From JAGNZR01 sp051646055 (GTDB lineage: Bacteria > Fusobacteriota > Fusobacteriia > Fusobacteriales > Fusobacteriaceae), in the NCBI GenBank assembly GCA_051646055.1, contig JBOFCM010000055.1, forward strand, positions 1 through 64,000: 64,000 bases of DNA. Direction: 5' to 3'. Under the pieces are notes generated by a model. It ran no database searches. It had not been told where the DNA came from and saw only the letters and a program-made list of their open reading frames with translations. Below are positions 44,404 through 53,787 of the stretch, piece by piece. A program made the translations under genes and the position numbers. The number at the start of each line of letters is the position of its first letter. Position 1 is the first letter of the stretch.

Positions 44404-44439
44404 ATAGTCACTCCTAGTTTTTTTATTCATACTAGGAGT
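44404..44439 (-). promoter_or_regulatory. Hairpin covering the Shine-Dalgarno of the phosphonate-binding protein
   Basis: ACTCCTAG (minus strand, 44432-44439) is the exact complement of CTAGGAGT (44410-44417), which contains the only ribosome-binding site. The loop is 14 bases. A possible -10 (TATACT) overlaps the 5' arm, so whether the arm is transcribed depends on the start point. Confidence 0.6.
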
Positions 44440-44505
44440 ATATGCTGCTGATGTAAAATCCGAATAAACTATTTGTAAAATTTCTGTAAATTAACTCAGT
44501 ATAAA

Positions 44506-45468
44506 TTATTCTGATACTTTTATCTCACCCAGAATAATTTTGTTCTGTATATCTTCGAGCTTTTTCAAGTTTTCTGCTCCAATTATATCCCTAGTATAAC
44601 TGAAATCTGTGAGAGATACTGCTTCCTCTTTAAGTCCCAATATCCTATATCCAGGTTGAAAACCAGATTTTTCAATATTATCTACAATGTTGTATATAGC
44701 ATTATCTATCCTCACTCTTACAGAGGTTAATATCGTTCCTGGAGCTTTTCCATCTTCATTCTCATCACAACCTATTGCAAAAAAATTTTTCTGTTTAGCA
44801 GTTTCAAAAATTCCAGCTCCACTGTTTTCAGCAATATGAAGTATTACGTCTGCTCCCCTTCCATTCATTATAAGAGCTATATTTTTCGCTGTAACCGGAT
44901 CATTGAACGGATTCGAACTAGAAGTCGGCATATATGTATTTATGACTTGTATTTCTGGATTCACATATTTAGCCCCCTGCCTGAATCCATTTACAAATCT
45001 GTTAAAGGATTTTGTATCCAAAGCTGGAATAGTTCCAACTTTTTTTTCTTTACTCATAAATGCTGCAAGAGATCCTGCAAGAAATGATACTTCATGCTCT
45101 GCAAAATCTACAGTAACTGTGTTTGGAATCTCATTTATAGCTCCAACTACCGCATATTTCTGCTCAGGAAAAATTTTCTGAACTGCCTGTACATCTTCAG
45201 CTACCTCGGTCCCCATCCCTATTATCAAATCAAAATCCCCACCTGAAAAATCTTTTAGAAATTGACTATTCTCTGCAGAATTATTGGGTTCTACATACTT
45301 AAAATCTTTTATTTTTCCATCATTTTTAAGTTTTACCAATGCCTTATAAGCCATCTTATTAAATCCACTTCCCAGCCCGCCAGCAGACATAACAAGACCT
45401 ACCTTATCAATATTTTCTCCAAATACTACAAAAGAAAGCAACAATAATCCTACAAATATTTTTTTCAT
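44506..45468 (-). CDS. BMP-family (PnrA/Med-like) ABC substrate-binding protein
   Basis: 320 residues. Cleavable signal peptide MKKIFVGLLLLSFVVFGE with no lipobox Cys, then the BMP fold: KVGLVMSAGGLGSGFNKMAYKAL, VGAINEIPNTVTVDFAEHEVSFLAGSLAA and DVILHIAENSGAGIFETAKQ. The family mostly binds nucleosides. The frame extends to 45525, but GGGGGG lies 5 bases before the ATG at 45468. No permease or ATPase genes adjoin it; it is a single-gene unit with its own promoter. Confidence 0.9.
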   Translation of the reverse strand: MKKIFVGLLLLSFVVFGENIDKVGLVMSAGGLGSGFNKMAYKALVKLKNDGKIKDFKYVEPNNSAENSQFLKDFSGGDFDLIIGMGTEVAEDVQAVQKIFPEQKYAVVGAINEIPNTVTVDFAEHEVSFLAGSLAAFMSKEKKVGTIPALDTKSFNRFVNGFRQGAKYVNPEIQVINTYMPTSSSNPFNDPVTAKNIALIMNGRGADVILHIAENSGAGIFETAKQKNFFAIGCDENEDGKAPGTILTSVRVRIDNAIYNIVDNIEKSGFQPGYRILGLKEEAVSLTDFSYTRDIIGAENLKKLEDIQNKIILGEIKVSE

Positions 45469-45496
45469 TTTTCCCCCTATCTCTATAATAATTTCT

Positions 45497-45525
45497 ATTC
45501 TACTTTTTTTGCTCGTATAAGTCAA
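45497..45525 (-). promoter_or_regulatory. Promoter of the BMP-family gene
   Basis: Minus strand TTGACT (45520-45525), 17 bases, TAGAAT (45497-45502). An 11-bp GAGGAGGAGAT hairpin (45525-45550) touches the -35 on the upstream side. Confidence 0.6.
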
Positions 45526-45557
45526 GAGGAGGAGATAATCTCCTCCTCCTCTGTATA

Positions 45558-46325
45558 TTAATGTTTATTTTTAGTTATATGATATATTCCACCATAAATC
45601 ATAGGTAGGAAAAGTCCACCTGAAAGGAAATTTCCAATAGTTACTGGTATAAAGTTTTTCACAATAGCATCCATTATGTTATACGACTCTGGAGCCAAGA
45701 ATTTAGCAAGTGATAGGTAAGTCATATTAGCAACCACGTGCTCAAATCCTAAGTATGCAAATATCATAACAGGGAAGAAGCATGAAAGTATTTTTCCAGT
45801 TGCATCTTTAGCAGTATATGACTTCCAAACTGCTGCTGCAACCAGTACATTACACAGGAATCCACTAGCTACTGCTGCATAGAAAGGGAATGATACTTTT
45901 TTCTGTGCCAGTGCCACTACTGTAGCTATTGAATTAGCATCAAAAACTTTTGCATTAGCCATTAAGAAAGCTGCAAATACAGATCCCACAAGGTTTCCTA
46001 ACCATACAAATGCAAGGTCCTTCATAAAGGCTTTTAAAGTTATCTGCTTATTGAGATAAGCCATTCCCACAAGACAGTTTCCTGTAAATAGTGCTCCTCC
46101 AACTAAAATTACAAACATGATTCCCACTGGGAACATTACCGCTCCAACGAATTTACCCATTGGTCCTAAAGCTGTTATAGCCATAATACTTCCTAAACAC
46201 CCAAAAGATACAAATAGTCCTCCCATAAGACCTAAAAGAAATGTTTTGAAAGCAGGATAACCGGCTTTTTGGATTCCAACTCCAATTGTAAACTCAGTTG
46301 CTTCTGTTAAATTTAACGGTTTCAT
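45558..46325 (-). CDS. Formate/nitrite transporter family channel
   Basis: 255 residues, six membrane segments. FNT hallmarks: TEATEFTIGVGIQKA at the N-terminus, GGALFTGNCLVG and the GFEHVVANM motif with the central His. The pentameric FNT channels carry formate, nitrite or hydrosulphide; with fermentative genes around, formate is the most likely. GAGGAGG before the ATG. Confidence 0.92.
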   Translation of the reverse strand: MKPLNLTEATEFTIGVGIQKAGYPAFKTFLLGLMGGLFVSFGCLGSIMAITALGPMGKFVGAVMFPVGIMFVILVGGALFTGNCLVGMAYLNKQITLKAFMKDLAFVWLGNLVGSVFAAFLMANAKVFDANSIATVVALAQKKVSFPFYAAVASGFLCNVLVAAAVWKSYTAKDATGKILSCFFPVMIFAYLGFEHVVANMTYLSLAKFLAPESYNIMDAIVKNFIPVTIGNFLSGGLFLPMIYGGIYHITKNKH

Positions 46326-46447
46326 TTTTCCTCCTCTAATTTTATTTTTTTTAATTTTCTCACAAAAATTATTATATCATATTTTTTAAATTACGTACAG
46401 TATTTATTAATAAATTGTTAAATGTCCCTTAATTTTAATAAGATTTT

Positions 46448-47929
46448 TTAATAGTCATAAAAATAACTACCACCTATAAATTCTTTAAGTATGGAAACAT
46501 CTGGAACATATTTGGAATCTACATCTGCAAAACAGTATAAAAATCTCATAAGCCTTGTAGCCTCATCATAATACTTGCTCTCTATACCAATTTTTATAAG
46601 TTCATTCATGGCGTAATGCTTTAAAACTCCCAGCTCATATACCAGGTTTGAATCAAACATTACATCTGCCTCCTCCTGATATTGAAATATGTTTTTTTCC
46701 TCTCCAGCTCTTACAGAACTCCACATAGATAGTGTCTTTTCTGCATTCGTTCCTCGCGATAGGCTGTCTCTTACTATTCGCCTTATCTTTCGGACTTCAT
46801 TTGTAGGTATTCTATTGTGCTTATCTATGTTTAACTGTGTCAGACAACTCACATAAATTTTAAATTTGTTTTTTCTCTCAATATTCTCTGTAAGACGTTC
46901 ATTCAGCCCATGTATTCCCTCAATTATTATTATACCATTCTGCGGTACTCTCACCGCTTTCCTCTCTTTTCTTCTCTCTCCTGTATAAAAATCATACTCA
47001 GGTACCAAAGCTTCTTTCCCAACTATAAGATCCTTCAAATTTTCGTTGAGAAGTTCCAAATCTAATGCTTCTATCTCTTCGTAATCTTTCTCACCTAGAC
47101 AGTTTAGGGGGACTCTACATCTATCTATATAATAGTCATCTAGAGATATCATCACTGGAAATATTCCCCTGCTCTTCAGATGTAGAGTGAGCCTTTTACT
47201 GAAAGTGGTTTTCCCTGAAGATGTGGGCCCTGCTACAGTTACAAGTTTTATATCATTATTTGCCAAAATACTGCTCGCTATCTCTCCTAATCTGACCTCA
47301 TGGAGAGTCTCATTTATTCTTATGAGTTCACGAATCTCTCCTCCAAGGACTTTTTCATTGAGACTTCCTATGTAGGAAACATCCATAATTTTCTCCCACT
47401 CTCCTACATTTTTTAAGATATTCCATAATTTAGGAGAATCGACAAATTCTGGTATTTCATTTGGCTTCTCTTCCGTGGGATATCTTAGAATAAAACCTCC
47501 TCGATAGTATACCAAATCATAAAGGTATATATATGAGGTGTCTGCATAAAGTATTTCGTAAAAATAGTCGTGGTATCCTTCCAACTCATACTCATTTATA
47601 GGTATCCATCCTGTACTTTGGATGGTTCTTACTATATCCTCTCTAGTAATATTTTTAGCTTTTCTTCTCAAGTTCTCTACATTTGAAGTTATAAGATTTA
47701 TAGTATAACCCCTCTCTATAATCTCATCCATTCTTTTCTTTATAAGATATATATCTTTTTCTGAAAGTTCTTCAGCTTTCTCCATCTCTCCATACAATCC
47801 CTTACAGAAAGTATGATTTATATCTACACAGGCCTCTGGAAAAATATCATGTACGGCTTTAAGAAAAATTATTTTTAATGTAGTATAATACCTTCTTTCG
47901 TGAAAAATTTCTCTACTCTGTTCTCCCAT
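46448..47929 (-). CDS. Nucleoside kinase (uridine kinase-like) with ThrRS-like N-terminal domain
   Basis: 493 residues. The N-terminal half (about 10-230) resembles the second additional domain of threonyl-tRNA synthetase; the C-terminal half is a PRK/Udk kinase: Walker A AGPTSSGKTTFSKRL, ISLDDYYIDR, and IIIIEGIHGLN. Such fusions are known and often also carry a TGS domain, which is not evident here. GGAGGAG precedes the ATG at 47929, while the ATG at 47944 overlaps that site. Probably uridine or another nucleoside salvage. Confidence 0.88.
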   Translation of the reverse strand: MGEQSREIFHERRYYTTLKIIFLKAVHDIFPEACVDINHTFCKGLYGEMEKAEELSEKDIYLIKKRMDEIIERGYTINLITSNVENLRRKAKNITREDIVRTIQSTGWIPINEYELEGYHDYFYEILYADTSYIYLYDLVYYRGGFILRYPTEEKPNEIPEFVDSPKLWNILKNVGEWEKIMDVSYIGSLNEKVLGGEIRELIRINETLHEVRLGEIASSILANNDIKLVTVAGPTSSGKTTFSKRLTLHLKSRGIFPVMISLDDYYIDRCRVPLNCLGEKDYEEIEALDLELLNENLKDLIVGKEALVPEYDFYTGERRKERKAVRVPQNGIIIIEGIHGLNERLTENIERKNKFKIYVSCLTQLNIDKHNRIPTNEVRKIRRIVRDSLSRGTNAEKTLSMWSSVRAGEEKNIFQYQEEADVMFDSNLVYELGVLKHYAMNELIKIGIESKYYDEATRLMRFLYCFADVDSKYVPDVSILKEFIGGSYFYDY

Positions 47930-48001
47930 TTTTCTCTCCTCCATATTTTTACTCTGTTCTATATTTTCTTTAAATTCATCTTTATTCCTTTATTAAAAAT
48001 G

Positions 48002-48029
48002 AAAAAAAGAGAGTCAAACTCTCTTTTAA
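48002..48029 (-). terminator. Terminator of the peptide transporter operon
   Basis: AAAAGAGAGT-CAA-ACTCTCTTTT stem with seven T on the minus strand, directly after the last ATPase gene. Confidence 0.9.
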
Positions 48030-48033
48030 ACTA

Positions 48034-48993
48034 TTATCTATTAAGTTCAAGTGCCTTCCAACACGAGTAAAAGTGGTCTCCGTTCTGAACCTCTAATTTT
48101 TGTGGTTCATGGCATTTATCTTCTGCATATGGACATCTCTTTGCAAATCTGCATCCAGGATCTGGATTTATAGGAGATGAGATTTCTCCCTGAAGCATTA
48201 CTCTATTCATCTTATGTTTTAAGCTCGGCACAGGTATTGCCGATAGCAGAGCTTGTGTATAAGGATGAGTAGGATTTTTAAATAATTTATCTGAAGGAGC
48301 TTTCTCAACCAGCTGTCCAAGATACATAACTGCTATATCATCCGAGAAATGTTTTACAACAGAAAGATCATGGGTAATAAACAGATATGTTAGTCCAAGT
48401 TCTTTTTGAAGATCTTGCATCAAGTTTAAAACCTGTGCTTGGATAGAAACATCCAGTGCAGATACTGGCTCGTCACAAACTATGAATTTAGGGTTTAGTG
48501 CAAGTGCTCTTGCTATACCTATTCTCTGCCTTCTACCTCCATCTAGTTCGTGAGGATATGTGTTCATAAGTCTGTCTGTAAGACCAACTGTTTTCATAAG
48601 CTCTCTTACTCTGGCTTCAAGTTCCTCTTTATTTTTTGTTTTTTTATGAATGATAAGTGGCTCAGCTATAATCTCACTTACAGTCATTCTTGGGTTTAGG
48701 GATGCGAATGGATCTTGAAATATTATTTGCATCTCTTCTCTTAAATTTATCATTTCACTCTTAGAATATTCTCTGATATTTTTTCCTTCAAAGAATATCT
48801 CACCATCTGTTGCTTCAAGAAGTCTCAGTATTACTCTTCCTGTGGTAGATTTTCCACATCCTGATTCTCCAACTACTCCAAGAGTCTTCCCTCTCTCAAT
48901 AGCGAAGTTAACTCCGTCCACTGCATGCAGAGACCCTTTCGGCGTATTAAAATATTTCTTGAGGTTTTTTACCTCTAAAATTACATCTGACAT
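48034..48993 (-). CDS. dppF: Dipeptide/oligopeptide ABC ATPase (DppF/OppF)
   Basis: 319 residues: Walker A GESGCGKSTT, signature LDGGRRQRIGIARAL (Asp in place of the usual Ser), Walker B FIVCDEPVSALD, His switch FITHDLSVV. The C-terminal oligopeptide extension has Cys motif CRFAKRCPYAEDKC, which holds a [4Fe-4S] cluster in some homologues. Fourth gene of the operon. Confidence 0.93.
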   Translation of the reverse strand: MSDVILEVKNLKKYFNTPKGSLHAVDGVNFAIERGKTLGVVGESGCGKSTTGRVILRLLEATDGEIFFEGKNIREYSKSEMINLREEMQIIFQDPFASLNPRMTVSEIIAEPLIIHKKTKNKEELEARVRELMKTVGLTDRLMNTYPHELDGGRRQRIGIARALALNPKFIVCDEPVSALDVSIQAQVLNLMQDLQKELGLTYLFITHDLSVVKHFSDDIAVMYLGQLVEKAPSDKLFKNPTHPYTQALLSAIPVPSLKHKMNRVMLQGEISSPINPDPGCRFAKRCPYAEDKCHEPQKLEVQNGDHFYSCWKALELNR

Positions 48994-49009
48994 TGTTCCC
49001 CTCCTATTG

Positions 49010-49999
49010 CTATTTAACTACTGGTCCATCTGCCAGTCCTTGATATGCTAGACATTTTACTATATGTCCATTTCCAACATCAGTTGCTGTTGGGATTTTA
49101 GTTGAACACATCTCTACTGCATTTGGACATCTAGGATGAAATTTACATCCCGATGGAAGATTTGTAGGATCTGGCATAAGACCCATTATAGGTTTTAATC
49201 TATCACATTCCTCATCTAGATTAGGAATAGATCCGAATAGCCCATGAGTATATGGATGTTTCGGTGTTTCAAACATATCTATTAGAGTTCCTGTCTCTAT
49301 AATCTCCCCAGCATACATAATCGCTACTTTATCACAAACCTGAGCAACTACCCCAAGATCGTGGGTAATCAGCATCATCGCTGTCTTAAATTTTTCTTTA
49401 AGATCGTTCATAAGATCTAGAACCTGAGCCTGGATAGTAACATCCAGTGCTGTTGTCGGCTCATCTGCTATCAGGAGTTTTGGATTACAAGCTAGAGATA
49501 TTGCTATTACAACTCTCTGTTTCATTCCTCCAGAAAACTGATGTGGGAAATCATTTACTCTGGCCGCTGGAATTCCAACTAGCTCAAGCATTTCCCCAGC
49601 TTTTTTCATCGATCCCTCTTTACCTAATTTTTCATGAATTTCTACAACCTCTGCAATCTGTTCTCCTACAGTCATAACAGGATTTAAAGATGTCATAGGA
49701 TCCTGGAAAATCATTGAAATTTTACTTCCTCTAATCTTTCTCATCTCATCTTCTGACATTTCAAGAATATTTTTATCTTCGAAGTTTATCTCTCCTCCCA
49801 TTATTTTTCCTGGAGGATTCGGAATAAGTCTCATTATTCCCAGTGCTGTCGTTGTCTTTCCAGCTCCTGTTTCTCCAACCAGCCCAAGAGTTTCTCCCTC
49901 ATTTAAAGTGATGTTAATCTCATTAACCGCATCTACAACTTCATCTTCAGTTATATATTTTATCGTAAGGTTTTTTATTTCTAATAATTTCTTATTCAT
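49010..49999 (-). CDS. dppD: Dipeptide/oligopeptide ABC ATPase (DppD/OppD)
   Basis: 329 residues: Walker A GETGAGKTTTALG, signature FSGGMKQRVVIAISL, Walker B LLIADEPTTALD, His switch LITHDLGVV. The C-terminal extension contains CKFHPRCPNAVEMC. Works with the DppF-type ATPase and the two permeases; 16-base gap to dppF. Confidence 0.94.
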   Translation of the reverse strand: MNKKLLEIKNLTIKYITEDEVVDAVNEINITLNEGETLGLVGETGAGKTTTALGIMRLIPNPPGKIMGGEINFEDKNILEMSEDEMRKIRGSKISMIFQDPMTSLNPVMTVGEQIAEVVEIHEKLGKEGSMKKAGEMLELVGIPAARVNDFPHQFSGGMKQRVVIAISLACNPKLLIADEPTTALDVTIQAQVLDLMNDLKEKFKTAMMLITHDLGVVAQVCDKVAIMYAGEIIETGTLIDMFETPKHPYTHGLFGSIPNLDEECDRLKPIMGLMPDPTNLPSGCKFHPRCPNAVEMCSTKIPTATDVGNGHIVKCLAYQGLADGPVVK

Positions 50000-50020
50000 A
50001 GCTCCATTGTCCTCCTATAA

Positions 50021-50917
50021 TTAGTGCTTCAATCTTGGATCCAGTGCATCTCTAAGCCCATCTCCAAGAAGGTTAAGTGAAAGAATTGTTATCATTATTG
50101 CTACACCTGGGAACGTAGTTACCCACCAAGCATATCTCAGGTATTGTCTTCCACCAGAAAGCATCGATCCCCATTCAGGAGCTGGAGGTTGTATTCCCAG
50201 TCCGATAAAACTTAGTCCTGCCGTAGAAAGAATTGCTCCTGCAACTCCAAGTGTCCCTTGAACTATTACCGGGGCAAGAGAGTTTGGAATTATGTGTCTA
50301 AATATTATTCTCATTTCTGAAGCACCTATAGCCTTAGCAGCTTCAACAAACTCCTGATCTCTTATAGAGAGTACCGATGCTCTTACTATTCTAGCATAAC
50401 TTGGAACTGAGGATATTGAAATTGAAATCATCAAGTTCATTAAATTTGGTCCAAGAGCTGAAACTATAGCTATCGCAAGAAGTATGCTCGGAACTGCAAG
50501 GAATATATCCATTATTCTCATTATTACATTATCTAATTTTCCACCGTAGAATCCTGCAAGAGCTCCTAAAGTTCCTCCTACTATGATTGACATTCCCACA
50601 GCAAGAACTCCAACTTTAAGGGATACCCTAGCTCCGTGAATAAGTCTTGCAAATATATCTCTACCGAACTCATCTGTTCCCAGCCAGTGTTCTGCCGACG
50701 GAGGTTGTAGTCTCATTCTAAGATTTTGTTTTATTACTACATTGTCGTAATTTGCGATAACATCTGCAAACAGTGCCACTAATATAAAAGTAACCAGTAA
50801 CCCTAATCCTAAAAGAGCCATTTTATTTTTCTTAAGCCTTCTCCAAACTTCTGCCCATTGACTTCTTTTTTTACTGTTGGCAGCAGCTTCAACTTTAATA
50901 TTGTTATTAGCTGACAT
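50021..50917 (-). CDS. dppC: Dipeptide/oligopeptide ABC permease (DppC)
   Basis: 298 residues; N-terminal OppC-type extension WAEVWRRLKKNKMALLGLGLL, LGTDEFGRDIFARLIHGARVS, EAA loop EFVEAAKAIGASEMRIIFRHIIPN; about six membrane segments. Partner of DppB. Confidence 0.95.
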   Translation of the reverse strand: MSANNNIKVEAAANSKKRSQWAEVWRRLKKNKMALLGLGLLVTFILVALFADVIANYDNVVIKQNLRMRLQPPSAEHWLGTDEFGRDIFARLIHGARVSLKVGVLAVGMSIIVGGTLGALAGFYGGKLDNVIMRIMDIFLAVPSILLAIAIVSALGPNLMNLMISISISSVPSYARIVRASVLSIRDQEFVEAAKAIGASEMRIIFRHIIPNSLAPVIVQGTLGVAGAILSTAGLSFIGLGIQPPAPEWGSMLSGGRQYLRYAWWVTTFPGVAIMITILSLNLLGDGLRDALDPRLKH

Positions 50918-50928
50918 TTTATCTCCCC

Positions 50929-51855
50929 CTATTTATACTGTGATTTAATTCTCGGATCAATATATGCATATAAAATATCCACAAGCAGATTCACAAATGA
51001 GAATGTTGTTGCCAGGAATACAACTGTAGCCAATACCGTCGGAGTATCCTTTTGTCTTATAGCATCAACCATCATTCTTCCTACACCCGGCCAAGAGTAA
51101 ACTGATTCAGTCAGTACTGCTCCCCCAAGAAGTCCTCCAAATTGCAACCCAACTACTGTTACTACTGGAATAAGGGCATTCTTAAGAGCATGTTTCCGAA
51201 TTACAACTTTTTCCAGAACTCCCTTTGCTCTGGCTGTCCTTATATAATCTTGTCTTATAACTTCAAGCATAGATGAACGAGTCATACGTGTAACTATCGC
51301 TGCAGCTCCAACCCCTAGAGTAAGAGCTGGAAGTATCACACTTTTCAAACTCTCAAATCCTCCTGAAGGAAGCAGTCTGAATTTTACAGAGAATGTTAAG
51401 ATTAACATTAGTCCTAGCCAAAAATTTGGCATTGAAACTCCTAACAGTGCTGCAACCATACTGAAACTGTCTATAAATGTGTATTGTTTCGTAGCTGAAA
51501 TTATTCCTACTGGAATTCCTATAGATACTGAAATGACAACTCCTAGTGTAGCAAGAAGCAGGGTATTTGGGAATCTTTGGAAAATTTCTCTAAAAACTTC
51601 TCTTCCTGTCGTATAACTTGTTCCGAAGTTTCCAACAACCGCCTTTCTTATGAAGTTAAAATACTGGACAATAAATGGGTCATTTAACCCCATCTCATCC
51701 CTTAACTTCATAATCGCTTCTTTTGGAGCACTTTCTCCTAGGATTAGCTGTGCTGGATCCCCTGGTGTCAATGAAAGGATTGTGAAGACCAGAAACGATA
51801 CTCCTAAGAGAACAGGAATAAGCATTAATAATCTCCTAAATATGTACTTGTGCAT
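50929..51855 (-). CDS. dppB: Dipeptide/oligopeptide ABC permease (DppB)
   Basis: 308 residues, six membrane segments, N-terminal YIFRRLLMLIPVLLGVSFLVF typical of DppB, EAA loop with RTARAKGVLEKVVIRKHALKN. First gene of the operon; AGGAGG before the ATG. The operon contains no peptide-binding protein, which must be encoded elsewhere. Confidence 0.95.
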   Translation of the reverse strand: MHKYIFRRLLMLIPVLLGVSFLVFTILSLTPGDPAQLILGESAPKEAIMKLRDEMGLNDPFIVQYFNFIRKAVVGNFGTSYTTGREVFREIFQRFPNTLLLATLGVVISVSIGIPVGIISATKQYTFIDSFSMVAALLGVSMPNFWLGLMLILTFSVKFRLLPSGGFESLKSVILPALTLGVGAAAIVTRMTRSSMLEVIRQDYIRTARAKGVLEKVVIRKHALKNALIPVVTVVGLQFGGLLGGAVLTESVYSWPGVGRMMVDAIRQKDTPTVLATVVFLATTFSFVNLLVDILYAYIDPRIKSQYK

Positions 51856-51917
51856 TTTTCTCCTCCTAACTTATTTAATTTTTATTTTTTGGTTTTTTTT
51901 AGCACTTTATGTCAATA

Positions 51918-51946
51918 ATAATACATCATATATTCTAAGTTGTCAA
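51918..51946 (-). promoter_or_regulatory. Promoter of the dpp operon
   Basis: Minus strand TTGACA (51941-51946), 17 bases, TATTAT (51918-51923). It lies in the 370-base space 51856-52225. The rest of that space is very AT-rich and otherwise shows only a GGTAAA/TTTACC hairpin and a repeated CCGAAAGG near 52170-52205. Confidence 0.75.
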
Positions 51947-52225
51947 CTCATTATCAAAATTAATTATTTTTTAAAAAATTTTTTTTGATTTTTAGAAATT
52001 TTCCGTTTTTTTATCAAACAAATTAAATGTTAAAAATACCCTTTCAATAACCTTAGAGTAACACTGATTGCTCCGATTGTAAAATTAAAGGTTTATATAA
52101 TCTCCATCACAATTTTAAAAGAAAGGTTTTTAAAAATTTTTCGGTATACCAAAAAGAAAAAGAAGGCTAGCCCTTTCGGTAAATTTTATTTTACCTTTCG
52201 GTCCTGCCTCCTCGTTCTATTTTAA

Positions 52226-53353
52226 TTAAAGTGTTATGTTGTTCTCAGTTTCATAATCAAATAGATGACACTTCTCTACATCAATGTGGAATTGACATAT
52301 ATCTCCATATTCTATTTTCTCAGCTTTTTCTACCGGAATTCTTGAACTATATTGGATGTTTCCAAGGCTAAAGTAAATGAACTCTTCGTTCCCCATCTGT
52401 TCAACAATATTTACTTTTCCAGTTACAAAGTTTAGACCTGTTTCAGGGTTTGTATTATGATTTCCAATATTTTCAGGTCTGATTCCAAACCACACTTTTT
52501 TACCTATATACCCCTGAACTTTTTCAGCTTTTTCAGCAGGAAGAATAACTTTGTTCTCGCTATTCAAAACTGCATACGTTGCTTTCTCATCTTTTTCTAA
52601 AGTTGCTTCAACTATATTCATAGCCGGAGATCCTATAAACCCAGCTACAAACTTATTAGCCGGTTTATTATACAGATTCAGTGGTGTGTCAACCTGCATG
52701 ATTTTTCCATAATTAAGTACGCAGATTCTATCTCCCATTGTCATAGCCTCAACCTGATCATGGGTTACATATATCATCGTAGCAGTCTGACCTTCTTTTT
52801 TTAATTCTTTATGTAGCTGAGTAATTCTAACACGCATCGAAACTCTCAGTTTTGCATCTAGATTTGATAAAGGCTCATCAAATAGGAATACTTCAGGTTT
52901 TCTAACTATCGCTCTTCCTACAGCTACCCTCTGTCTCTGTCCTCCAGACATCTCTTTTGGTTTTCTGTCCAAAAGTTCTGTTATTTCAAGCTTTTCTGCT
53001 GCATCACGAACTCTTGCATCTATTTCACTTTTATCAACTTTGGCCATTTTTAAACCGAAGGCCATATTCTCGTAAACTGTCATATGTGGGTATAATGCAT
53101 AGTTTTGGAAAACCATTGCTATTCCTCTATCCTTTGGAGGAAGATTGTTCACCATTTTATCCCCAATCCAGATTTCTCCTCCTGTAATCTCTTCAAGACC
53201 AGCTACCATCCTAAGTGTAGTTGATTTTGCACACCCTGAAGGACCTACAAATACCATAAACTCTCCATCTTGAATCTCTAAGTCGACTCCATGAACCGCC
53301 TTAAATCCATTAGGATATTGTTTTTCCACTTTCTTTAAAATTACTTTTGCCAT
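52226..53353 (-). CDS. Sugar ABC importer ATPase (MsmX/UgpC/MalK type), orphan
   Basis: 375 residues: Walker A GPSGCAKSTTLRM (Ala in place of the usual Gly), Q loop FQNYALYPHMTV, signature MSGGQRQRVAVGRAI, Walker B VFLFDEPLSNLDAKL, switch VTHDQVEAM; then the MalK-type regulatory domain (VWFGIRPENIGN). It stands alone with its own promoter, unlike the permease and binding genes of its usual partners. The pectin importer in this window lacks an ATPase, so this is a natural candidate; in Bacillus MsmX serves several importers. Confidence 0.93.
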   Translation of the reverse strand: MAKVILKKVEKQYPNGFKAVHGVDLEIQDGEFMVFVGPSGCAKSTTLRMVAGLEEITGGEIWIGDKMVNNLPPKDRGIAMVFQNYALYPHMTVYENMAFGLKMAKVDKSEIDARVRDAAEKLEITELLDRKPKEMSGGQRQRVAVGRAIVRKPEVFLFDEPLSNLDAKLRVSMRVRITQLHKELKKEGQTATMIYVTHDQVEAMTMGDRICVLNYGKIMQVDTPLNLYNKPANKFVAGFIGSPAMNIVEATLEKDEKATYAVLNSENKVILPAEKAEKVQGYIGKKVWFGIRPENIGNHNTNPETGLNFVTGKVNIVEQMGNEEFIYFSLGNIQYSSRIPVEKAEKIEYGDICQFHIDVEKCHLFDYETENNITL

Positions 53354-53417
53354 TATAATCTCCTTTACCGCCTAAGCGATGGCTTAATTTTATTCAACTT
53401 GTTTGCAAGTTAATCAG

Positions 53418-53446
53418 ATTATATACAATTTAAACTTTTTTTACAA
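53418..53446 (-). promoter_or_regulatory. Promoter of the orphan sugar ATPase gene
   Basis: Minus strand TTGTAA (53441-53446), 17 bases, TATAAT (53418-53423). An AACTTG-TTTG-CAAGTT hairpin follows in the leader at about 53397-53412. Confidence 0.75.
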
Positions 53447-53458
53447 GTTTTTTTTAAA

Positions 53459-53490
53459 TAAAAAAAGAGATGGAAATTAATCCATCTCTC
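53459..53490 (-). terminator. Terminator of rpsO
   Basis: GAGATGGA/TCCATCTC stem followed by seven T on the minus strand, 8 bases after the rpsO stop. Confidence 0.9.
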
Positions 53491-53497
53491 AGTTTTA

Positions 53498-53758
53498 TTA
53501 TTTTCTAAGTCCTAACTTAGCAATAAGAGCTCTGTATCCATCAAGATCTTTCTTAGTTAGATAGTTAAGTAATCTCTTTCTTTGTCCTACCATTTTAAGA
53601 AGTCCTAATCTTGAGTGGTGATCCTTCTTATGAGTTTTAAGGTGTCCAGTTAAGTGGTTGATTTTCTCTGTTAATAGAGCAACCTGTACCTCTGTACATC
53701 CTGTATCCGCTTCAGTTTTTCCAAACTCTCTGATTATTTCTGCTTTTGATTTCATCAT
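53498..53758 (-). CDS. rpsO: Ribosomal protein S15
   Basis: 86 residues, close to the usual 88. Conserved S15 features: TGCTEVQVALLTEKINHLTGHLKTHKKDHHSRLGLL in pieces along residues 20-55 and GQRKRLLNYL. Binds 16S rRNA as a primary assembly protein. AGGAGG lies 9 bases before the first of two adjacent ATG codons. Own promoter, leader fold and terminator make it a single-gene unit. Confidence 0.98.
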   Translation of the reverse strand: MMKSKAEIIREFGKTEADTGCTEVQVALLTEKINHLTGHLKTHKKDHHSRLGLLKMVGQRKRLLNYLTKKDLDGYRALIAKLGLRK

Positions 53759-53787
53759 AGTCGTGTTCCTCCTAATTCATTATTATC

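Noticed and set aside
45525..45550. GAGGAGGAGAT hairpin as terminator of the formate/nitrite channel gene
   Set aside because: Strong stem but no U-tract on either strand; it abuts the next promoter, so I left its role open.
52130..52210. Repeated CCGAAAGG with GGTAAA/TTTACC hairpin after the orphan ATPase, considered as riboswitch or terminator
   Set aside because: Short arms, no clear U-tract and no match to a riboswitch core that I recognise; too weak to call.
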